From: Clostridiales bacterium
GTDB lineage: Bacteria > Bacillota > Clostridia > Peptostreptococcales > Anaerovoracaceae
NCBI GenBank assembly: GCA_015058145.1
Contig: SVCX01000009.1
Location: 1 to 41,637, forward strand
Direction of reading: 5' to 3'
DNA length: 41,637 nucleotides
Shown: positions 32,108-39,277 of the stretch, piece by piece
Numbering within the stretch: the stretch's first letter is position 1
How the letters are laid out: each line of letters begins with the position of its first letter
Notes under the pieces: model-generated
Told to the model about the DNA's origin: nothing
Database searches by the model: none
The model's input: only the letters and a program-made list of their open reading frames with translations
Made by a program: the position numbers and the translations under genes

Positions 32108-32978
32108 ATTTCTCACCTCCCAATTCATAAATGAATACCTCTTCTAATGTGAGCGGCAGCACATCCAGAATCAGCGGATTGGCCGGAGCCAACACTTCTT
32201 CAATCGTCTCTGTGCTGTCCCTCGTGATGATCAGTTCAACGGAACCGTGTTTTTCTCTGTGCAGTACGTTCAGTTTCTCAATGGCTTCCTCACCATCTTT
32301 CGCAAAGGCAACCTGCACCTTGTTGATGCCCTCTCTGATGGACTCCAAATCACGCTCCATTACGGTCTTTCCGTCATCTATGATTCCTACGTAGTCGCAG
32401 ATGGACTCCAGATCGCGCAAATTGTGGGATGAGACTAGAACGGTCATCTCCCGATCGGCGACATCGTCAACAATCTGCTTCCACACCAGCTTTCTCACAA
32501 TTGGGTCCAGCCCGTCGATTGGCTCGTCCAACAGCAGATATTCCGGCATGCTCGCCAGCGCCAGCGCAATGGCCGCCTGTTTCTTCATTCCTTTTGAGAA
32601 ACCCTTCAGCGGCGCCTTTTCATCCAGGCGGAAGAGCTGCGTCAGCTCGTGCAGCCTCTCCTCGTTGAAGTTGTCGTAAGTTCCGCTGTAGATTCTCACC
32701 ATGTCGCTGATGGAATACCCCTTCGGAAAATACAGTTCATCCGGTACGAGTCCGATTTTCTGCTTGAGGGCCGTGTTCTCTAAAACCGGTTCCCCGTCAA
32801 AGAGTATTTCGCCTTCGTCAGGTTTCAGTATTCCGGCCATGTGTCTGATCAGTGTCGTTTTGCCTGCGCCGTTGGTTCCAACAAGACCGTAGATAGACGC
32901 CCTGTTGATGGTCAGTTCAATTCCATCCAGAGCCTGCGTCCTGTCGAACTTCTTGTGCAGATTCCTGACATTTATCAT
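32085..32978 (-). CDS. ABC transporter ATPase (YtrB-like)
   Basis: A 297-residue ATPase with Walker A GTNGAGKTT, a Q-loop in GLVPDELYFPKGYS, signature GFSKGMKKQAAIALAL (degenerate: SKGMKKQ instead of SGGQ), Walker B LLLDEPIDGLDP and the switch His in SSHNL. This form is usual for YtrB/BcrA-like exporters driven by GntR-type regulators. It overlaps the regulator by 4 bases (ATGA) and the permease by 23 bases, so all three are coupled. Confidence 0.92.
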   Translation of the reverse strand: MINVRNLHKKFDRTQALDGIELTINRASIYGLVGTNGAGKTTLIRHMAGILKPDEGEILFDGEPVLENTALKQKIGLVPDELYFPKGYSISDMVRIYSGTYDNFNEERLHELTQLFRLDEKAPLKGFSKGMKKQAAIALALASMPEYLLLDEPIDGLDPIVRKLVWKQIVDDVADREMTVLVSSHNLRDLESICDYVGIIDDGKTVMERDLESIREGINKVQVAFAKDGEEAIEKLNVLHREKHGSVELIITRDSTETIEEVLAPANPLILDVLPLTLEEVFIYELGGEKYDFSEIM

Positions 32979-33415
32979 AAGTACCCCTCCTTTTTATCTG
33001 CCTTTTCTGCGTCCGCCTCGGCGGCCTTTTCCCCCGCTTCGGCGAACGGGTCGGCGGCGATATCTGCCACCATTTGCTTAATCTCCGCTGCCGGAACTCC
33101 CAGATAGCTGAGTTCCTGCACACTGTTCCTGATATCCGCGCAGACTTTTTTGACTGCCTGCGGGTCGATCCGGGAATCCTGTCTCGGACTGACGAATGTG
33201 CCCCTGCCTTTGACCTTGTAGATGAAGCCTTCCCGCTCCAGCTCCTTAAAGGCTTTCTGAACCGTGTTCGGGTTCACAGTCAGGCTCCGTGACAGTTCCC
33301 TTATGGACGGAAGCTCGCTGTCCTCAGGCAGCACGCCCCGTATGATCAGCTCCTTGATGTTGTCGATAATCTGTTCGTATATCGACCGCTGACTCCTTAG
33401 GTTAATCTGAAACAT
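32975..33415 (-). CDS. GntR-family regulator, YtrA subfamily
   Basis: A 146-residue regulator. Residues 1-75 are the GntR winged helix (SIYEQIIDNIKELIIRG, LPSIRELSRSLTVNPNTVQKAFKELEREGFI split). The short tail (about 80-146) is the small helical dimerisation part of YtrA-type proteins, with no large effector domain. It should repress its own operon through the palindrome in the promoter. The start is ATG at 33415. An in-frame TTG at 33445 has no ribosome site and would read the AGGAGG of this gene as codons. The last 35 residues are Ala/Glu/Lys-rich, ending KKEGYL. Confidence 0.9.
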   Translation of the reverse strand: MFQINLRSQRSIYEQIIDNIKELIIRGVLPEDSELPSIRELSRSLTVNPNTVQKAFKELEREGFIYKVKGRGTFVSPRQDSRIDPQAVKKVCADIRNSVQELSYLGVPAAEIKQMVADIAADPFAEAGEKAAEADAEKADKKEGYL

Positions 33416-33474
33416 TACCTTTCCCTTCCTCCTCCTAATCTTCAAAAACCCTTTTTTTGATTCTGGGTGAACTA

Positions 33475-33504
33475 AGTGTACTACTTCAAATAGTACAGTG
33501 TCAA
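33475..33504 (-). promoter_or_regulatory. Promoter and YtrA-type operator of the GntR-ABC operon
   Basis: On the minus strand TTGACA (33504-33499) and TACACT (33480-33475) are 18 bases apart. TGTACTA-N7-TAGTACA (33477-33497) is a perfect 7+7 palindrome filling the spacer and overlapping the -10. This fits autorepression by the GntR protein 60 bases downstream. Confidence 0.82.
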
Positions 33505-33533
33505 GTTCTTTCTTTTTCGCAAAAACAACAAAA

Positions 33534-33585
33534 TGTAAATGGCATCGAATTTGATTAGTGATTTTGCATCGATTTTGATTAGTGA
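33534..33585 (+). repeat. 52-bp perfect direct repeat, copy 1
   Basis: Bases 33534-33585 are identical to 34047-34098. The unit begins TGTAAATGGCATCG and contains two TTGATTAGTG cores 24 bases apart. The copies are 513 bases apart, start to start. Confidence 0.9.
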
Positions 33586-33786
33586 CTGATTCTATTTTCA
33601 GTGAAACCCCGTGGCCCTTTTATGTCATGGGCTTTGGTGTTTTCAATGATCCGTATAAACTCGTGCACGATTTTGATTAGTGGTTTTCGGTTTCTACACT
33701 TTTCTGCACAAAGTTGATTAGTGATTTTCGTGTGCATCCCATTTTTGCAAAATATTGATTAGTACTTAAGTGATTGAGGCATTAAA

Positions 33787-33831
33787 AAAGACTGTTGCAT
33801 AGACAATTATTTGTCTAACGCAACAGTCTTT
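33787..33831. other. Long perfect-arm hairpin inside the repeat island
   Basis: AAAGACTGTTGC (33787-33798) pairs with GCAACAGTCTTT (33820-33831). TAGACAA (33800-33806) pairs with TTGTCTA (33811-33817). That makes 19 bp in total with a small asymmetric internal loop and a 4-base end loop. A-rich before and T-rich after, it could end transcription either way, or be a folded DNA end of a lost element. Confidence 0.75.
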
Positions 33832-34046
33832 CTTGATATAATTTGCAGCTCGAAAAGTACTAATCAAAATCATGCAGCACGTAATCCGTTTCTCAGATAC
33901 TTGCTTTTTGATTCTTTACGAAAAGTACTAATCATATTTAATACACAAATGTGTCGAAAAAGATGATTAGCGATTTTCGCCGATATAGTTATATTAACCG
34001 TTTCGTTCGAACTTTACTAATCACAATTTTTCCATTTACATCCATT

Positions 34047-34098
34047 TGTAAATGGCATCGAATTTGATTAGTGATTTTGCATCGATTTTGATTAGTGA
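34047..34098 (+). repeat. 52-bp perfect direct repeat, copy 2
   Basis: Identical to 33534-33585, base for base, including both embedded TTGATTAGTG cores. Confidence 0.9.
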
Positions 34099-34195
34099 TA
34101 CGTTTTATACCCTTACTCAATAAGAATACAATCATTATGGCGGTATAAGAACCATCCTTTACATTAATTTTGATTAATGGTCTCCGATATATGCA

Positions 34196-34330
34196 TTGGA
34201 AATTTATGAAGATGCAGAATCTATTATCCTTAAAAAATACCAGCCTGCATGTATTCTTTGTGGCAGTGCTGATGATCTGATCGAATATAGAGGAAAAAGG
34301 ATTTGCCGAAAATGTATCGCTAACCTATAG
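34196..34330 (+). pseudogene. Truncated AbrB/SpoVT-family regulator, C-terminal fragment with zinc ribbon
   Basis: The frame reads LEIYEDAESIILKKYQPACI and then a CxxC...CxxC zinc ribbon (CILCG, 16 residues, CRKC), ending IANL and a stop. This is the second half of an AbrB-type swapped-hairpin domain plus the C-terminal zinc ribbon found in many clostridial members. The first half (about 30 residues with the RRIDxxGRxxxP pattern) is missing. Upstream the frame hits a stop at 34174 in repeat sequence. No start codon with a ribosome site is seen. It is read as a decapitated gene left at the edge of the repeat array. Confidence 0.75.
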
Positions 34331-34395
34331 AGAAATATCTTTTTTGGTCACCATATACAATGAATAGAGACAATCAACAACAAATATTTATTACT

Positions 34396-34430
34396 AAAAC
34401 AGCCTACAAGAGAAATCTTGCAGGCTGTTA
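34396..34430 (-). terminator. Terminator of the BspA-type gene
   Basis: On the minus strand AACAGCCTGCAAGA pairs with TCTTGTAGGCTGTT (about 34416-34429 / 34398-34411; one mismatch), followed by TTAG and T-rich sequence. It is 10 bases past the stop. Confidence 0.8.
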
Positions 34431-34439
34431 GTAACTCAC

Positions 34440-35948
34440 CTATTTAGTTTTTACTGACTTCTTCACTGACCACTTGGAATAGAATATCTTTCCACCCTTC
34501 TTAGTATAAGTCCTAACCTGAACATAATACCTTTTCTTTGCCTTCAGTTTCTTAATCGTCTTTGATTTTGAGGCCTTTCCAGCGGTGGCATACTTAGCGC
34601 TACTCATATTGGATTTCAATGAGTATCTAATCTGATATCCGTTGAACTTTTTCTGATTTGTGGCACTCTGCTTTGCCCATTTAACTGTGAAGCACTTCTT
34701 ACCTTTCGCAACCTTCAGCGACTTCACGTAGAAAGACGCGTAGCCGGCCAAAGTCTTGACATTTTTCTTCGCGTTACAGTCAGTGCAATAATAATACTCT
34801 ATGCCATCCTTCAGCAGTGCACCTGCCTTCTTATAGTGTTTCCAACTATGACCTGATGCGAAGATTGTCCTTGTCTCTGTTTTTCCACACCTAGTACAAG
34901 TGTATGTTATCATCCCGTCAGTCGTGCAGGTTGCTTTCTTGTTTATCATGCCGGAGTCCCACTGATGGTTTCCTCCACATGGGTCTTCCGGTTCATCAGG
35001 TCCGGCTGTGTATGTAGTGCTGTACCCTAAGCATGGAATAACTGCTCCTGCCTCGTATTTAGTTTCATCCGAACCGTACATTGTCTTTGGGAAGGTTGCT
35101 TTACAGACAGCGTTTATATTTGCGTTGTTAAAATCAGTTCCAATACTTAGTGTTTTTAAGGAATTGCATTTATAGAACATACCTTGCATGTTGGAAACCT
35201 CACTTGCATCAAAGTTCGATACGTCCAAATACACCATGGATCTGCATTCACTGAACATTTCTGACATGAGACCCACATTTCTCGTATCAAAACTTGAAAC
35301 ATCCACACTTGACAATGAACTGCAGCCGTCGAACATTCCATGCATGTTTTCCACTTTGCTCGTATTAAAGTTTTTTAAATTCAAACTCGTCAAGGAACTG
35401 CAGCCTGCGAACATTCTGTGCATGTTCGTCACATTACTCGTATCAAAGCGTGTTAAATACAGTTCCGTCAAAGAACTGCAGCTTTCGAACATTCTGTCCA
35501 TGTACTGCACTTTGCTCGTATTAAAGTTTTTTATATCCAGATTCGTCAAGGATTTGCACTCGCCGAACATTCCGCCCATGTCCGTCACATTACTCGTATC
35601 AAAACCTGTTACATCCAGATTCGTCAGGGAACTGCACCCATAGAACATATCTTCCATGTTTTCTCTGCCGTACACTGTCCCCTCAAATGTTGCTGTTTTT
35701 AGAGAACCACTGTACGAAAGCCATGGATAAGACGCCTCCTCACCCTTAAACGTATACTCCTGTCCTTTTTCTCCAATGATCAGTTCATAATCACTGGTAA
35801 TTCTCCACGGAACACCATCATACACACCGCTATCGATATCTTCGCCTGCAGCGTAAACCGGCTGAACAGTCAAAATTGCAAAGGCGGCGATTCCCATGAT
35901 GAGCGCCACAAATAAGGCCATCATATTCTGTCTGATAATACTTATCAT
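34440..35948 (-). CDS. BspA-type leucine-rich surface protein (DUF285 repeats)
   Basis: A 502-residue secreted protein. The signal is 1-33 (ends VYAAG). Residues 101-282 hold seven 26-residue DUF285/BspA repeats of the form MFxxCxSLTxLDxxxFDTSxVxxM. They are followed by a Cys-rich part with HQWDSG, CTRCGKTETR and CTDCN (about 327-405), a probable small zinc-ribbon-like or wall-type domain, and a fibronectin-III-like, Lys-rich domain (415-502). Such proteins bind host matrix or other bacteria. There is no LPXTG; the Lys/Tyr-rich end may hold it to the wall. The start is ATG at 35948 with AGGAGG 6 bases upstream; a GTG at 35951 is also in frame. The gene is alone and flanked on both sides by TTGATTAGTG repeats. 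Confidence 0.9.
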   Translation of the reverse strand: MISIIRQNMMALFVALIMGIAAFAILTVQPVYAAGEDIDSGVYDGVPWRITSDYELIIGEKGQEYTFKGEEASYPWLSYSGSLKTATFEGTVYGRENMEDMFYGCSSLTNLDVTGFDTSNVTDMGGMFGECKSLTNLDIKNFNTSKVQYMDRMFESCSSLTELYLTRFDTSNVTNMHRMFAGCSSLTSLNLKNFNTSKVENMHGMFDGCSSLSSVDVSSFDTRNVGLMSEMFSECRSMVYLDVSNFDASEVSNMQGMFYKCNSLKTLSIGTDFNNANINAVCKATFPKTMYGSDETKYEAGAVIPCLGYSTTYTAGPDEPEDPCGGNHQWDSGMINKKATCTTDGMITYTCTRCGKTETRTIFASGHSWKHYKKAGALLKDGIEYYYCTDCNAKKNVKTLAGYASFYVKSLKVAKGKKCFTVKWAKQSATNQKKFNGYQIRYSLKSNMSSAKYATAGKASKSKTIKKLKAKKRYYVQVRTYTKKGGKIFYSKWSVKKSVKTK

Positions 35949-36503
35949 CACTTTCCTCCTATCATAAATGATTCATTGTGAACTTTGGATTCTCTCTTCC
36001 CTCAGTATGAGGTGTTTATCTAAGCTTACACCTTGTTAGTTATCCTTTTACATTTTATCAAAATAGTCGCACTTCTATTGTATTAATTCTGTTCATACTT
36101 CACCATACTATGATTTCGCACTTAAACTCGTTCCCAGAATCTTAATTTTCCTTTTGCGAAGAAGAGAACTATGTCATATTCCTCGTCGCCATCTAAATCG
36201 AACTCACGATATGTATTCTAATAATGAATATAGTTGTGATTAAAAACTTAAGAGCATCTCTCCGGAGGTGCTATTTTAATCGGGTTCTTCTATCTGTTTA
36301 ATCTTTTAAAATCGAATATTTATAATCAAATTTATGCGATTTGAAGACCACTAATCAAATTCTTGTTTTTTGATTCAATTCGAAATGCAGTAATCATAAT
36401 TATTGCGCTAATTGTGTAAGAAAAGTTGATTAGTGGAACTCATGGATGTGGTTATACCAAAGGTTCCAAGTGAAACCCACTAATCAAAATTACTACCGTC
36501 TAC
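35949..36503. other. Non-coding AT-rich stretch upstream of the BspA-type gene
   Basis: It contains the leader of the BspA-type gene (to about 36100, with no clear -35). A 31-codon minus-strand open frame without start codon lies at 36122-36217 (it reads with an EF-hand-like DLDGDEEYD). A hairpin AGCATCTC-TCCG-GAGGTGCT is at 36253-36272, and three repeat cores are at 36349-36487. I see no credible gene. Confidence 0.6.
36349..36487. repeat. TTGATTAGTG repeats (right part)
   Basis: CACTAATCAA at 36349-36358 and 36478-36487 (minus-strand cores) and TTGATTAGTG at 36426-36435. They place the same repeat on the far side of the BspA-type gene. A weaker match (CAGTAATCAT) lies near 36388. Confidence 0.85.
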
Positions 36504-36533
36504 ACAAAAGACCCGCCCCTCCCGGAGCGGGTC
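36504..36533 (-). terminator. Terminator after citF
   Basis: On the minus strand GACCCGCTCC-GGG-AGGGGCGGGTC (36510-36533), then TTTTGTG. It ends the fhs-citDEF operon 26 bases past the citF stop. Confidence 0.88.
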
Positions 36534-36558
36534 AGATATTCCTGTCTATGGCAACTGC

Positions 36559-38094
36559 CTAATCGATGACGTTCTTAATCATGTCGATGACTGTACCGTC
36601 TCTGTACTCAACGACACCGACGACGATATCGCCGAACTTCGGCGGCTCCGGCTTGCCCGTGATGCTGTAGGCTTTGTCTCTCAGTTCTTCCACTTCGCAT
36701 ACCGGAAGTCCTGCCTTGACCAGTTCTGCCTTGAGCAGTGGATTGTTCGGGTTGACCGCGATACCGCGCTCGGTAACGATGACGTCTACGCTCGGTCCCG
36801 GCGTGCAGATCGTCTGAACTTCGTCCACGACGATCGGAATCCTCTTTCTGACGAGCGGGCAAACAACGATAGCCAGCTTGGCTCCGGCCGCTGTATCAGG
36901 GTGGCCGCCGAGGGCTCCCATGATGTTGCCGTTAGACGCAGTCAGAACGTTGACGTTGAAGTTGACGTCAACTTCCGTCGCCGACAGAATCATGATATCC
37001 AGGTTGTTCGTCACGCATCCCTTGGTCAGAGGATCGGCGTAAGTACCGGCGTCCATCTCAATGTGATTGCCGTTGTTCCGAATGGACTTGACCGCATCTT
37101 TATCAAAAGTCTGTACATCCAGAAGTCCGGTGAACAAGCCCTCGTCGAGGAGTTCGACCATGGTCGATGTGATGCCGCCTGAACCGAAGGATCCGATGAT
37201 GTGGTTTTCCTTCATGTAATCGCGCAGGAACCTTATAACGGCCAGTGAAACGCCGCCCGTTCCTGCCTGATAGGAGAATCCGTTTTTGATGAGTCCTGAC
37301 GCGATGAGGACTTTGCTTGCGTATTCCGCAATGGTGAGTTCCACCGGATTTTTGGTTTTGCGCGTAGCACCCTGTCCCATAAGTTCCGGATCGCCGATCT
37401 GATCGATAACCGCAACGATATCGACAAGCGTCTGCGGGATGCTTACCGGGTAAGCCGGGAAGTCTACGAGGTTGTCTGTGACCGCAACAACATTCTTCGC
37501 GTAGCGCGCGTCCACCATGGCGTAACCCATGGATCCGAAGGCAGACGGTCCCTGCTGCCCGTTCATGTTGCCCATATCGTCGCAGCAGGATGCTGCGATG
37601 AAGGCTACATCGATCTGTACGTCGCCCTTCTGTATGGCTCTGGCTCTGCCGCCGTGGGTTCTGAATACGACCGCAGAATCAAGCAGACCTCTCGAAATCT
37701 GTTTTCCAAGTTCTCCGCGCATGCCGCTGGTCTGCAGACCCGTTACAACGCCTCTTTTGATGTAATCGATCAGGCATTCATGGGAACTGGTCAATGAGGA
37801 TGCGCAGATGGTCAGATCCTTGATGCCAAGCTCATCGATGGCTTCCATGACCTTCGGCAGGACCATGTCGCCGGCGCGCAGGTGGTGATGGAAGGAAATG
37901 GTCATTCCATCCTGCAGGCCTGACTTGATGATTGCTTCTTTCAGGGAACCTACGACCTTGCCGGTATAGACTTTGTCGCTCTCCGTGATGTAGTTTTCTT
38001 TTCTCTTGCCGCTTCTGATGTACGGTTTGACATCACCCATCTGCCGTACATGCTCCGGCACTTCTCTTCCTATTTTATTCTTCTGCAGTTTCAT
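36559..38094 (-). CDS. citF: Citrate lyase alpha subunit (citrate CoA-/ACP-transferase)
   Basis: A 511-residue CitF. It exchanges the acetyl group on the acyl carrier protein for citrate. Family-like stretches are GLQDGMTISFHHHLRAGD, GVVTGLQTSGMRGELG, FRTHGGRARAI, NGQQGPSAFGSMGYA and the C-terminal VDEVQTICTPGPSVDVIVTERGIAVNP (split). Length is normal. The ATG overlaps the citE stop by 4 bases. It works as a complex with CitD and CitE to split citrate into acetate and oxaloacetate. Confidence 0.96.
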   Translation of the reverse strand: MKLQKNKIGREVPEHVRQMGDVKPYIRSGKRKENYITESDKVYTGKVVGSLKEAIIKSGLQDGMTISFHHHLRAGDMVLPKVMEAIDELGIKDLTICASSLTSSHECLIDYIKRGVVTGLQTSGMRGELGKQISRGLLDSAVVFRTHGGRARAIQKGDVQIDVAFIAASCCDDMGNMNGQQGPSAFGSMGYAMVDARYAKNVVAVTDNLVDFPAYPVSIPQTLVDIVAVIDQIGDPELMGQGATRKTKNPVELTIAEYASKVLIASGLIKNGFSYQAGTGGVSLAVIRFLRDYMKENHIIGSFGSGGITSTMVELLDEGLFTGLLDVQTFDKDAVKSIRNNGNHIEMDAGTYADPLTKGCVTNNLDIMILSATEVDVNFNVNVLTASNGNIMGALGGHPDTAAGAKLAIVVCPLVRKRIPIVVDEVQTICTPGPSVDVIVTERGIAVNPNNPLLKAELVKAGLPVCEVEELRDKAYSITGKPEPPKFGDIVVGVVEYRDGTVIDMIKNVID

Positions 38095-38960
38095 TTTTCG
38101 AGCCTCCCCGCCTGTATCAGTATTCTCTTCGCCTTGTTGATGATCGGGTAATCCACCATCTTGTTGTCGACGGTGAAGACGCCGATTCCGGCAGCGCTCG
38201 CTTCTCTTTCGGCGTCAACGACACGTTGTGCGTGCTCGATCTGTTCTTCTGTCGGGCTCAGCAGAGCGTGCGCGATTTTGATCTGTGACGGGTGGATGCA
38301 GGATTTGCCTGTGAAGCCCAGGGTCTTCGCCCACTTGACTTCTTCTGCGAACCCTTCTTCGTCCTTGTAGTTAGACCATACCGTATCAACTGCCGTAATG
38401 CCCGCTTCCGCGGCAACGACCGGCAGATATGCTCTGGCATAGGACAATTCGTTCCCTTCTCTTGTCCTGATGGTGCCCATGGAATTGGTGTAGTCCTCTG
38501 CGCCGAAGGAAAGGGAGATGACTCTGTCGCTGGCTTTGACGGTATCTCTGGCGTTGAGCACGCCCTTGGCCGTCTCAATGGAGCACTGGATCTTAACGGT
38601 TCCTTCCTCGATTCCGTGCTCTTTCTCCACCTCGCTCAAAAGCTGGTCGAGCACGACTACGTCGTCCGGGCAGTCACACATTGCCAGTCTCATGTAACGA
38701 ATTCCTGACGGTACGATAGCTCTCACGTCATCCTCGAAGAACGGAGTTCCCGTTCCGTTGACCCTCGCGAAGACCATACAGTCTCCGAATTCGAGACTCT
38801 CGACGGCCTTGCACAGAAGATCTCGTCCCGCATCTTTTTCTGTCATGGCAACGGCGTCCTCCAGATCAAAGAGGATGCAGTCCGGCTGGAATACCGGAGC
38901 GTTCAGATACATCTTCGGTTTATTGGCCGGACAGAATAACATTGTTCTCATCTTATACAT
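38091..38960 (-). CDS. citE: Citrate lyase beta subunit (citryl-ACP lyase)
   Basis: A 289-residue CitE of the HpcH/CitE TIM-barrel family. It has MLFCPANKPKMY at the N-terminus, DCILFDLEDAVA (metal-binding Glu/Asp), FARVNGTGTPFFEDDV, SFGAEDYT and KSCIHPSQIKIAH. It cleaves citryl-ACP to acetyl-ACP and oxaloacetate. The start is ATG at 38960 with AAGGAGG about 10 bases upstream, inside the end of citD (8-base overlap). It has a 4-base overlap with citF. Confidence 0.96.
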   Translation of the reverse strand: MYKMRTMLFCPANKPKMYLNAPVFQPDCILFDLEDAVAMTEKDAGRDLLCKAVESLEFGDCMVFARVNGTGTPFFEDDVRAIVPSGIRYMRLAMCDCPDDVVVLDQLLSEVEKEHGIEEGTVKIQCSIETAKGVLNARDTVKASDRVISLSFGAEDYTNSMGTIRTREGNELSYARAYLPVVAAEAGITAVDTVWSNYKDEEGFAEEVKWAKTLGFTGKSCIHPSQIKIAHALLSPTEEQIEHAQRVVDAEREASAAGIGVFTVDNKMVDYPIINKAKRILIQAGRLEK

Positions 38961-39222
38961 CTTCTTCTGCCCTCCTTGCTCTTCTTACCGCCGTTCTGAT
39001 TCTCGCCTGGATGACGAAATCCAGGGCGCTGAAATCATCGATTGTGACATCGGCATGCTTTACTCCCAGAAGGTCGAGTTCTTCCTGCGCCTTCTGTTCG
39101 ATCTGGTTGCCGAACATCTTCTTCATCTTGCTGTTCAGAACAATCTTGATCTTGCCGCGTTTCTTGAGTTTGACAGTCACTTTGCAGTCCTGAGACTGCT
39201 CGTAGCCGGCTTCACCTATCAT
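38953..39222 (-). CDS. citD: Citrate lyase acyl carrier protein (gamma subunit)
   Basis: An 89-residue CitD. It carries the 2'-(5''-phosphoribosyl)-3'-dephospho-CoA prosthetic group. The likely attachment residue is Ser10 (GYEQSQDC), which corresponds to the Ser near residue 14 in known CitD. The rest matches with VKLKKRGKIKIVLNS, MFGNQIEQKAQEEL, and DDFSALDFVIQARIRTAVRRA (split). GGGAGG precedes the ATG. It starts 55 bases after the fhs stop and is probably cotranscribed with fhs. Confidence 0.93.
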   Translation of the reverse strand: MIGEAGYEQSQDCKVTVKLKKRGKIKIVLNSKMKKMFGNQIEQKAQEELDLLGVKHADVTIDDFSALDFVIQARIRTAVRRARRAEEDV

Positions 39223-39277
39223 ATTCGTTTTTCCTCCCTAAGCTCCTGCTTATATAGGTTTCAGCAATAATATATAT

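Larger units (their letters stand above)
33551..34179. repeat. Scattered TTGATTAGTG repeat array (left part)
   Basis: The 10-bp core TTGATTAGTG, often followed by ATTTT(CG/GC), occurs on the plus strand at 33551, 33575, 33673, 33714, 33755 (ending A), 34064 and 34088. Near-copies are at 33963 (ATGATTAGCG) and 34170 (TTGATTAATG). It is on the minus strand (as TACTAATCA/A) at 33859, 33926 and 34015. Spacing is irregular (24, 98, 41, 41, ...), and the sequence between is AT-rich and non-coding. No gene of useful length is seen from 33505 to 34195. Confidence 0.85.

Noticed and set aside
33787-33831. Integron attC site
   Set aside because: The hairpin lacks the R and L box layout with GTTRRRY at the ends, and no integrase or cassette array is seen.
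33551-34179. CRISPR array
   Set aside because: The repeat core is only 10 bp, spacing ranges from 24 to about 100 bases, orientation is mixed, and no cas genes are near.
36122-36217. Minus-strand 31-codon frame reading with an EF-hand-like DLDGDEEYD segment
   Set aside because: No start codon or ribosome site and bounded by a stop just upstream. It may be a relic of a longer gene but cannot be supported.
36253-36272. Terminator hairpin AGCATCTC/GAGGTGCT
   Set aside because: The stem is real, but no gene ends here on either strand and the T-run is weak. It is kept only as a note in the gap entry.
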